Shown: positions 14,182 to 22,738 of the stretch, in pieces
Numbering within the stretch: position 1 is the stretch's first letter
Layout: the number at the start of each line of letters is the position of its first letter
Assembly (NCBI GenBank): GCA_963695645.1
Contig: CAVOHC010000017.1
Coordinates: 62,001 to 126,000, forward strand
Length of the DNA: 64,000 nucleotides
DNA from: DATBGO01 sp963695645
GTDB taxonomy: Bacteria > Actinomycetota > Actinomycetes > Streptosporangiales > Streptosporangiaceae
Reading direction: 5' to 3'
Program-made: the position numbers and the translations under genes
Notes under the pieces: generated by a model
What the model was told of the DNA's origin: nothing
Seen by the model: the letters and a program-made list of their open reading frames with translations, nothing else
The model's database searches: none

Positions 14182-16459
14182 CGGCGGTCCGGGTGTTCCT
14201 GGTCAAGATCAGGTACTCCTGTATGTCCGTCAGGGACTTGCCCGAATCGTCTAGGTAATGCCTGGTCCAAGTGCCGTCGCCAGCCAGCCACCAGGACGCT
14301 GTCGCGTCATCCATCGCCAGGTCAATCAGGCCGCGCAGCTCCGCCTGCTGAGCCGGGTCGGAAACCCGGACCAGCAGCTCGACGCGCCGGTCGAGGTTAC
14401 GGTGCATGAGATCAGCGCTGCCTATCCAGACTTCGCCGTCGTCCACGCCGGAGCCGAATGCGTAAACGCGCGAGTGCTCGAGGAACCGGCCGAGCACGCT
14501 GCGTACCCGGATGGTCTCGGACATCCCGGGTACGCCAGGCCGGACCGCGCAGATGCCGCGTACCCACAGGTCGATAGGCACCCCTGCCTGGGATGCGCGA
14601 TAGAGCGAATCGATGATCAACTCGTCGATGATCGCGTTGCACTTGAACTGGATCCGGGCGGGCTGCCCGGCCCGGGCCCGCTCTACCTGGCTCTCGATCC
14701 GCTCCAGCAGCCCGGAGCGGAGCCGGGCCGGAGCGACGAGCAGACGGCGGTAGTCGCTCTTCCTGCTGTACCCGGTCAGGTGGTTGAACAGGTCCGTCGC
14801 GTCCTCGCCGACGGTCGGGTCGCAGGTCAGCAGGCCGAAGTCCTCATAGAGCCGTGCGGTGGTCGGGTGGTAGTTGCCGGTACCGATGTGGCAGAACCGG
14901 CGCAGCGTGCCATCCGCCTCCTCGCGCACCACCAGCACCATCTTGCAGTGCGTCTTCAGCCCGACGAAACCGTAGACGACATGGCAGCCGGCTTCCTCTA
15001 GCTTCCTGGCCCAGGCAATGTTGGCCCGCTCATCGAAGCGCGCCTTGATCTCTACCACGACCACGACCTGCTTGCCCGCCTCGGCGGCGTCGATGAGCGC
15101 GTCGACGATCTCCGAATCGCCGCTGGTCCGGTACAGCGTGTGCTTGATCGCCAGCACCCGGTGGTCTTGGGCCGCCGACACGACCAGCCGCTGCGTGCTG
15201 GCGGTGAACGAGTCGTAAGGATGATGGACCAGGACATCATGCTCGGCGATTTCGGCGAAGATCCCGGTGTCCAGCGGCAGCGCGGTCTCGGACGGGATGA
15301 ACGGCGGGTATTTCAGCTGCGGCATATCGAGATCGGCGATGGCCGAAAGCCCGGCGAGATCCAGCGGCCCCGGCACCCGGTAGACGGCCCGGGTGTCGAC
15401 GCCGAGTTCGGTCACCAGCTTGTCGAGCACGTCCGCGGACATGGATTCTTCCACCTCAAGCCGGACCGCAGGCTCGAACCTGCGCCGCATGAGCTCCCGC
15501 TCCAGCGACTTCAGCAGATCCTCCGTGACATCCTCGTCGATCTCCAGGTCTCTGGTCCTCGTCACCCGGAAGGCGTGCTCCTCGAGCACTTCAAGGCCGA
15601 CGAACAGCTCGTCGAGGTGGGCGGCGATCACATCCTCGATCGGCACGAACCGGTTGAAGGCCACCGACATGAACCTCGGCAGCAACGGCGGCACCTTGAC
15701 CCTGGCGAACATCGTCGTGCCGGTCTTCGGGTCAACGATCATGACGGCCAGGCTCAGGGAGAGGCCGGAGATGTAAGGGAACGGGTGCGCAGGATCGACC
15801 ACCAGCGGCGTCAGCACCGGGTAGATCCGCTCCCTGAACAGCCTCTTCAGGCTTGTCTGCTCGTCTGCCGCGAGTTCCTTCCAGCGCAGGATCTCGATTC
15901 CCTCGCTGGCCAGCGCGGGCAGCACGGACTCGCTGAAGCACTTGGCGTGCCTGCCGGTCAGCTCGCGCGCGGTGTCCAGCGTGTTCAGGTAGATCTGGCT
16001 GGGCACCCGCCCGCTGGCTTGCTCGACCGGGAGCCCGGCCGCCATCCGCCTGATCCGGCCTGCGACCCGCACCATGAAGAACTCGTCCAGGTTGCTGGCG
16101 AAGATGGAAATGAACCTGACCCGCTCCAGCAGCGGAAGGGCGTCATCCTCCGCGAGCTCGAGCACGCGCTGGTTGAACCTGAGCCAGCTCTCCTCACGGT
16201 CCAGGAACCGGTCGGGTGGCAGCTTGCGCGGTTCCGGCGTCCCGGCCTCGCTTGCCCGCTCCCGGCCGACCTTCCGGTCGCCGTCGCCGGTGCGCGCGCC
16301 ATCGCCAGGGCCCGCGCTTGCAGGGGGCCGTCGGCTGTCAGGGCGCACGCCTTCCTCGCGCCGCCGGCGGCCGCCGGACTGCCCGCGACCACGGGACGCG
16401 GAGTCGCCCGGGTCTTGCTTTTGCTCGCTGCGCGCCGAACTGACCTGACCAGAACCCAT
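14174..16459 (-). CDS. ppk1: polyphosphate kinase 1
   Basis: Ppk1 makes inorganic polyphosphate from ATP through a phosphohistidine intermediate. The order of motifs is standard: FLDREESWLRFNQRVLELAED near the start of the fold (residues about 85-105), ILVHHPYDSF, ALIDAAEAGKQVVVVVEIKARFDE (split), and HIGTGNYHPTTARLYEDFGL, which holds conserved histidines. The ATG at 16459 (MGSGQVSS) is preferred over an upstream ATG at 16510. In both cases about 80 charged, presumably disordered, residues precede the N-domain. At 761 residues it is slightly long. The gene is translationally linked to the downstream mutT1-like gene. Confidence 0.94.
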   Translation of the reverse strand: MGSGQVSSARSEQKQDPGDSASRGRGQSGGRRRREEGVRPDSRRPPASAGPGDGARTGDGDRKVGRERASEAGTPEPRKLPPDRFLDREESWLRFNQRVLELAEDDALPLLERVRFISIFASNLDEFFMVRVAGRIRRMAAGLPVEQASGRVPSQIYLNTLDTARELTGRHAKCFSESVLPALASEGIEILRWKELAADEQTSLKRLFRERIYPVLTPLVVDPAHPFPYISGLSLSLAVMIVDPKTGTTMFARVKVPPLLPRFMSVAFNRFVPIEDVIAAHLDELFVGLEVLEEHAFRVTRTRDLEIDEDVTEDLLKSLERELMRRRFEPAVRLEVEESMSADVLDKLVTELGVDTRAVYRVPGPLDLAGLSAIADLDMPQLKYPPFIPSETALPLDTGIFAEIAEHDVLVHHPYDSFTASTQRLVVSAAQDHRVLAIKHTLYRTSGDSEIVDALIDAAEAGKQVVVVVEIKARFDERANIAWARKLEEAGCHVVYGFVGLKTHCKMVLVVREEADGTLRRFCHIGTGNYHPTTARLYEDFGLLTCDPTVGEDATDLFNHLTGYSRKSDYRRLLVAPARLRSGLLERIESQVERARAGQPARIQFKCNAIIDELIIDSLYRASQAGVPIDLWVRGICAVRPGVPGMSETIRVRSVLGRFLEHSRVYAFGSGVDDGEVWIGSADLMHRNLDRRVELLVRVSDPAQQAELRGLIDLAMDDATASWWLAGDGTWTRHYLDDSGKSLTDIQEYLILTRNTRTADD

Positions 16460-16773
16460 GTCCCTATTGTCCCCAGTGTCACTGGCTCTCAAAGACGGCG
16501 GGCGCAGCATGTCGAGATCGGCCTGCTACTGCCTACCCAGTTCAGCCAATCATCTCCTGATTTCAGGTGAGTCACGACCGATGACCGGTCTGCGCACCGT
16601 TCAGGAGCATCTGGCACCGCCTGCGCGAAGGCCGGTAGCCGGGCCTGCAGCAGCTCAGAAGCCTGGCCAACCCGGTTTCGGCATAGGCTCAGCAGGGCTG
16701 ATTGACGTTAGGCCACATGACGTCAGACCACAGAGTCGCCAGCAGGCCGATTCGGCCAGAACGGGGCATTCGC

Positions 16774-17679
16774 ATGCGCATTGGCACAACCCTTACCGAG
16801 CACGCCGGTCCCGATGCCCTCAGCCTGCTTCGCGACGAGATCCAGCGCGCCGCCGATGACGGTTTCGCATCCGCCTGGCTGTCGAACATCTTCGGCCTTG
16901 ACGCGCTGACCGCGCTCGCCGTCGCGGGCAGCAAGGTCCCCGGGATCGAGCTCGGCACCGCGGTAGTGCCGACCTATCCGCGCCATCCGGCGGTCCTCGC
17001 GCAGCAGGCGCTCACCGCTGCCACCGCGGTCGGCGGCCGGCTGACGCTCGGCATCGGGCTGTCCCACAAGATCGTCATCGATGACATGTACGGCTACAGT
17101 TTCGAACGGCCCGTCCGGCACATGCGCGAGTATCTGTCCGTCCTGCTGCCGTTGCTTAACGGCGAGCCGGTCTCGTTCGTCGGCGAGACCCTCCGTGCCG
17201 GAATCGGGCTGACCACCCCGCGCCCCGGCCGGGTGCCTGTCGTGCTGGCCGCGCTGGCGCCGCAAATGCTCCGGCTCGCCGGCGAGCGGGCGGATGGGAC
17301 GGTGCTCTGGATGACCGGGCCCGCGACGGTGCGGGACTATGTCGTGCCGGCGATTACGGCCGCGGCGCAGGCGGCCGGGCGCCCCAGCCCGCGGGTTATC
17401 TGCATCCTGCCGGTCTGCGTCACCGACGACACGGACGCTGCCAGGGCGCGCGCCGACACGGTGCTGACGATCTACGGCCAGCTGCCCTCCTACCGTGCGA
17501 TGCTGGACCGTGAGGGCGCGAAGGGCCCCGGGGACGTCACGATCGCGGGCGACGAAGGCGCCGTGACCGCTCAGCTCAGGGCGCTTGCGGCAGCGGGCGT
17601 GACCGACTTCGTCGCCGCCGATATCGATGCCCGCGGCCAGCACCGTACCCGCGAGCTGCTCAAGTCCCTGATCGGCTGA
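16774..17679 (+). CDS. LLM-class F420-dependent oxidoreductase
   Basis: A 301-residue luciferase-like monooxygenase-fold protein of the type that uses coenzyme F420 in actinobacteria. It begins MRIGTTLTEHAGPDAL. Conserved segments include FASAWLSNIFGLDALTAL, ELGTAVVPTYPRHPAVLAQQ, GGRLTLGIGLSHK and VPVVLAALAPQMLRLAGE. The ATG at 16774 is used because the 24 upstream residues do not resemble the family. The substrate is unknown. It is divergent from ppk1 and convergent with the ferredoxin-NADP reductase gene, so it is probably transcribed alone. Confidence 0.88.
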   Translation: MRIGTTLTEHAGPDALSLLRDEIQRAADDGFASAWLSNIFGLDALTALAVAGSKVPGIELGTAVVPTYPRHPAVLAQQALTAATAVGGRLTLGIGLSHKIVIDDMYGYSFERPVRHMREYLSVLLPLLNGEPVSFVGETLRAGIGLTTPRPGRVPVVLAALAPQMLRLAGERADGTVLWMTGPATVRDYVVPAITAAAQAAGRPSPRVICILPVCVTDDTDAARARADTVLTIYGQLPSYRAMLDREGAKGPGDVTIAGDEGAVTAQLRALAAAGVTDFVAADIDARGQHRTRELLKSLIG

Positions 17680-17694
17680 TAGCCGTCCGGCCGG

Positions 17695-19149
<1,455 letters not shown>

Positions 19150-19168
19150 GAGAGGAGAGTATCCGCCC

Positions 19169-20161
19169 TCAGCCCTGCGGATCGTGCGCCAGCTGAGGCG
19201 TCCGGTGCGCGACCGCCTCGGTGATCAGCCTCGCCAGGTGCTGGGCGTCCAGCCCGGCGTCCGCCAGGAGCGCACCGCGGTCGCCATGTTCGAGGAATTG
19301 CTGCGGCAGCCCGAAGGTCTTCACCGGGGTCTGGTCATCGTGTTCGCGCAGCAGCCGGCAAACAGCGTCGCCGAACCCGCCGACCAGCCCGTTGTCCTCG
19401 ACGGTCACCACGAGCCGGTGCGCGCGCGCCGCCCCGACGAGCGCCTCATCAAGCGGCTTCACCCAGCGCGGGTCGACCACGGTCACGCCGATGCCGTGGA
19501 CGGCGAGCCGCTCGGCGGCCTGCACGCAGACGCCGGCCATCGGTCCCGCGCCGAGCAGCAGCACATCGGGTGCCGCGCCAGCGGGCGGCACGCGCAGCAC
19601 GTCCATGTGGCCGAGGCTGGCCACCGCGGGGATATCGGCGCCGGCCGTGCCGCGCGGGAAGCGCAGCGCCGTCGGCCCGTCATTGACCCCCACGGCCTCC
19701 CTCAGCAGCTCGGCCAGGCGGGTCCCGTCCCGCGGTACCGCGATAGCCAGGCCAGGTACTAGCTGCAGTATGGAGCCGTCCCACATCCCGTGATGGCTGG
19801 CCCCGTCCGGGCCGGTAACCCCGGCCCGGTCGAGCACGAAGGTGACCGGCAGCCTGTGCAGCGCCACGTCCATCATGACCTGGTCGAAGGCCCGGTTAAG
19901 GAAAGTCGCGTAGATCGCGACCACCGGGTGCATGCCGCCCATCGCCAGGCCGGCCGCGCTGGTCACCGCGTGCTGCTCCGCGATCCCCACATCGAACACC
20001 CGGTCCGGGTGCGCACCCGCGAACTTGGCCAGGCCGGTCGGGTGCAGCATCGCGGCGGTAATCGCGACCACATCGGGGCGCCAGGTGCCGATCTCGGCCA
20101 GCTCATCGCCGAAGATCTGGGTCCACGGGCGCGGCGGCGGCCCGGTCACCGCGCCAGGCAC
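19169..20161 (-). CDS. dxs: 1-deoxy-D-xylulose-5-phosphate synthase, C-terminal part (frameshifted)
   Basis: This frame holds the pyrimidine-binding and transketolase C-terminal domains of DXS: VFDVGIAEQHAVTSAAGLAM, DRAGVTGPDGASHHG and VTVEDNGLVGGFG. It is the continuation of the 20146-21105 frame in another phase. Its open reading extends upstream of the GTG at 20161 into GYPLAEENDEDCLHQVSP, which belongs to the same enzyme, so the GTG is probably not a natural start. On its own it lacks the thiamine-diphosphate-binding domain and would be inactive. Confidence 0.85.
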   Translation of the reverse strand: MPGAVTGPPPRPWTQIFGDELAEIGTWRPDVVAITAAMLHPTGLAKFAGAHPDRVFDVGIAEQHAVTSAAGLAMGGMHPVVAIYATFLNRAFDQVMMDVALHRLPVTFVLDRAGVTGPDGASHHGMWDGSILQLVPGLAIAVPRDGTRLAELLREAVGVNDGPTALRFPRGTAGADIPAVASLGHMDVLRVPPAGAAPDVLLLGAGPMAGVCVQAAERLAVHGIGVTVVDPRWVKPLDEALVGAARAHRLVVTVEDNGLVGGFGDAVCRLLREHDDQTPVKTFGLPQQFLEHGDRGALLADAGLDAQHLARLITEAVAHRTPQLAHDPQG

Positions 20162-21105
20162 CCCCCCTGATACCGGTCCCGATGCCGCCCCGGCCGCCGG
20201 GGAGACCTGGTGCAGGCAGTCCTCGTCATTCTCCTCGGCCAGCGGATAGCCGGCCCCTTCTTGGTGATCACGTGCACGAGGACGGCGCCGCCGAAGTCGC
20301 GGGCCCGCTCCAGCGCATGCTCGACCGCCTGCTCGTCATGGCCGTCGACGGGACCCAGGTACTTCAGCCCGAGGTCCTCGAAGAGCACCTGCGGCTGCAG
20401 GACGTCCTTCAGGCCCTTCTTGATCCCGTGCAGCGTCTCGAACAGCGGCGGGCCGACCAGTGGCGTGTGCGACAGCGTGGTCTTGATGTAATCGAGCACC
20501 TGCTCGTATCGCTGGGACACCCGGACGGAGGCGAGATGATCCGCGAGCCCGCCGGTCGTCCGCTGGTACGACCGGCCGTTGTCGTTGACAACGATCACCA
20601 CCCGGCGGTCCGGGGCGCCTGCGATGTTGTTCAGCGCCTCCCAGGCCATCCCGCCGGTGAGCGCGCCGTCCCCGATGACCGCCACGACGCAGCGCTCGGG
20701 CTCGCCCCTGAGCTGGTAGGCCTTGGCGAGGCCGTCGGCATAGGCCAGGCTGGTGGACGCGTGCGAGTTCTCGATGACGTCGTGGTCCGACTCCGCCCGA
20801 TTCGGGTAGCCGGAGATGCCGCCGCGCTGGCGCAGCCGGCCGAAGGCTGCTCGCCTGCCGGTCAGCAGCTTGTGCACGTACGCCTGGTGGCCGGTGTCGA
20901 ACAGGATCCGGTCGTATGGCGAATCGAAGACGCGGTGCAGGGCGATGGTGAGCTCTACCACGCCGAGATTGGGCCCGAGATGACCGCCGTTCCTCGATAC
21001 GGCCTTGATGAGGAACTCGCGGATCTCCGCTGCCAGCAAGGGCAGCTGGTCCGGCCGGAGATCCTTGAGGTCCCGCGGGCTCCGGATGGTCTGCAGCAGG
21101 GTCAC
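20146..21105 (-). CDS. dxs: 1-deoxy-D-xylulose-5-phosphate synthase, N-terminal part (frameshifted)
   Basis: DXS condenses pyruvate and glyceraldehyde 3-phosphate in the first step of the MEP isoprenoid pathway. This part has RNGGHLGPNLGVVELT, FDTGHQAYVHK, and the thiamine diphosphate motif VIGDGALTGGMAWEALNN. After VLVHVITKKG the frame turns into arginine-rich nonsense. The correct continuation (GYPLAEEN) is in the other phase from about 20251. Adding one G to the GGGG run at 20254-20257 would restore KKGAGYPLAEEN and a protein of about 645 residues, the normal length. So the gene is whole apart from one missing base, either a homopolymer error or a real mutation. I know the dxs neighbourhood near the hem/rnd genes in mycobacteria. 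Confidence 0.88.
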   Translation of the reverse strand: MTLLQTIRSPRDLKDLRPDQLPLLAAEIREFLIKAVSRNGGHLGPNLGVVELTIALHRVFDSPYDRILFDTGHQAYVHKLLTGRRAAFGRLRQRGGISGYPNRAESDHDVIENSHASTSLAYADGLAKAYQLRGEPERCVVAVIGDGALTGGMAWEALNNIAGAPDRRVVIVVNDNGRSYQRTTGGLADHLASVRVSQRYEQVLDYIKTTLSHTPLVGPPLFETLHGIKKGLKDVLQPQVLFEDLGLKYLGPVDGHDEQAVEHALERARDFGGAVLVHVITKKGPAIRWPRRMTRTACTRSPRRPGRHRDRYQGGCLAR

Positions 21106-21421
21106 CGGTTCTGCTCCTCTGTGCTAGTCAGGCGGGCCGTGCTAGTCAGGCGGGCCGCCTCGCGGTGACCTGCTCGTCGGGCTGCCGCACGCGGCGGTCC
21201 GTGCAGATGCGGCGGGCAGGCAGCCTCCCCTTTGCTCCCGGCACCGGGGAGGAATCCACCCGAGTCTATTTCGGCCAGCGTTCGATATGCACGCAGGTGC
21301 CGGTCATGAGGTGACCCGCCCGTCACCTGGGGTCCTGGTCCGCCCGGTCGAGCGCCGCGGATTGGCTGGTCAAGCGGGGCCCCCGGTTCCAGCTCAACCT
21401 GGCTTGGCGACAGCTCAGACG
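21106..21421. other. intergenic region upstream of dxs with a 18-bp direct repeat
   Basis: This gap of about 316 bp between the CynX-type transporter end and the dxs start has no convincing gene. The motif gtgctagtcaggcgggcc is duplicated in tandem just before the dxs start (about 21120-21155). A 107-residue frame on the minus strand covers the region but is low-complexity and ends inside the repeat. The dxs promoter should be here, but I could not pick hexamers. Confidence 0.5.
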
Positions 21422-22675
21422 TCAATCGCCAGGCTGCAAACCTAACTGATCAAGCTGTGGCGATTGCTGGCCGGCCAGGGTCGGCACGGTCAGCGCCCGC
21501 CCGGCCAGCCAGCCGGAGATCAGCTGGCCCAGGGCCACTCCGAGCAGCGCGAGCACCGGAACCGTCCAGCCGCCAGTGACTGCATGCAGGAACCCGAGCA
21601 GCAGCGGCCCGGTGGCGGCGACCAGATAGCCGGCCCCCTGCGCGAACGCCGACAGCGACGCCGCCGCCGCCGGATCGGGCGCGCGTGCCATGGTGAAGAA
21701 AATCGCGAGACCGAGCGTCGCGCCCTGGCCAAGGCCGAGCAGCAGCATCCAGGCCGCCGCCGAGCCGACCGGGGCGAACGCCGTGCCCGCGAGTCCCCCG
21801 CTAGTGGCCGCCATCGAGATGGCGACCAGCCAGCGCTGGTCGGCGGCCCGGTGCGCGAGCATCGGCAGCAACAGCGCCGTCACCGCGTTGCCGAAATTCA
21901 TCAGCGCGAGCAGATCACCAGCGTGGGCCGCGCTCAGCCCGCGGTCGCGCAGCAGCGTGGGGAACCAGGACAGCGTCGCGTAATAGGACAGGCTCTGCAG
22001 GCCCAGGAACGCGGTCACCTGCCAGGCCAGCACGTGCCTGGCCATCGCGAGCACGCCGCCCGGCCGGGCACCGAGCGGCCCGCCGATCGCCGGGCCTCCG
22101 GCCCCGGCGCGGCGCTCCTGCGGCAGCGTGCGGTACCGAAGCTGCGGCAGCCAGACAATCGCGGCGGCCGCGGCGGGCAGTGCCCACATGGCAAGGGTCA
22201 GCCGCGCCGCTCCGGTCGCCGAGCCCGCCGCGCGGAACACCGGCACGGCGACCAGCGACGCTACTACCGCGCCAGCGCAGAGCAGCAGCAGATAGCTGCC
22301 GATCAGCAGGCCAGCCTGGTCCGGCCTGCGCCGCTTGACCAGGCTGGGCAGCAGCACGTTCATCAGCGCGATCGCAGCGCCGGCGACCGCTGTGCCGGGG
22401 AACAGCATCGATCCGGGGAGCCCGCCGCGCAGCAGCAGCCCGGCGGCCAGCAGCACCAGGGCCGCCCCTAGGACGCGCTCCTCGCCGAATCTGCGGCTCA
22501 GCGGGCCGGCGGCCCCCGAGAACACGCCGAAGCACAGCACCGGCGTGGCGGCCAGTACTGCCAGCGTCGCGCTGGACAGGTGCAGGCTGGCAGCCAGTTC
22601 GGGGAAGACCGGCGGCAGCCCGGTGATCGCTGCCCGCAGGTTGACGGCGAGCACGCTGATCCCTGCCACCAGCAA
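21422..22675 (-). CDS. MFS transporter, CynX/NimT type
   Basis: A 12-helix major-facilitator protein of the cyanate/2-nitroimidazole permease subfamily. Diagnostic is the first helix and loop, VNLRAAITGLPPVFPEL, followed by SATLAVLAATPVLCFGVFSG and the loop PLSRRFGEERV. It contains two six-helix halves and 417 residues. The start is uncertain. The frame is open and family-like upstream (VSVRKTGQPALATALLVAG) right back to the aconitase stop codon, which is in the same phase. No ATG or GTG occurs there, so TTG 22675 or GTG 22669 is the first usable codon. GGAGG at about 22715 is too far from either. The exported or imported substrate is unknown. Confidence 0.82.
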   Translation of the reverse strand: MLVAGISVLAVNLRAAITGLPPVFPELAASLHLSSATLAVLAATPVLCFGVFSGAAGPLSRRFGEERVLGAALVLLAAGLLLRGGLPGSMLFPGTAVAGAAIALMNVLLPSLVKRRRPDQAGLLIGSYLLLLCAGAVVASLVAVPVFRAAGSATGAARLTLAMWALPAAAAAIVWLPQLRYRTLPQERRAGAGGPAIGGPLGARPGGVLAMARHVLAWQVTAFLGLQSLSYYATLSWFPTLLRDRGLSAAHAGDLLALMNFGNAVTALLLPMLAHRAADQRWLVAISMAATSGGLAGTAFAPVGSAAAWMLLLGLGQGATLGLAIFFTMARAPDPAAAASLSAFAQGAGYLVAATGPLLLGFLHAVTGGWTVPVLALLGVALGQLISGWLAGRALTVPTLAGQQSPQLDQLGLQPGD

Positions 22676-22738
22676 GGCGGTCGCCAGCGCGGGCTGCCCG
22701 GTCTTTCGAACTGAGACCTCCGGTGTCTGCGGTAACGC

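Noticed and set aside
21102..21425. 107-residue minus-strand frame upstream of dxs
   Set aside because: Low-complexity, ends in the duplicated ctagtcaggcggg segment, and has no family resemblance.
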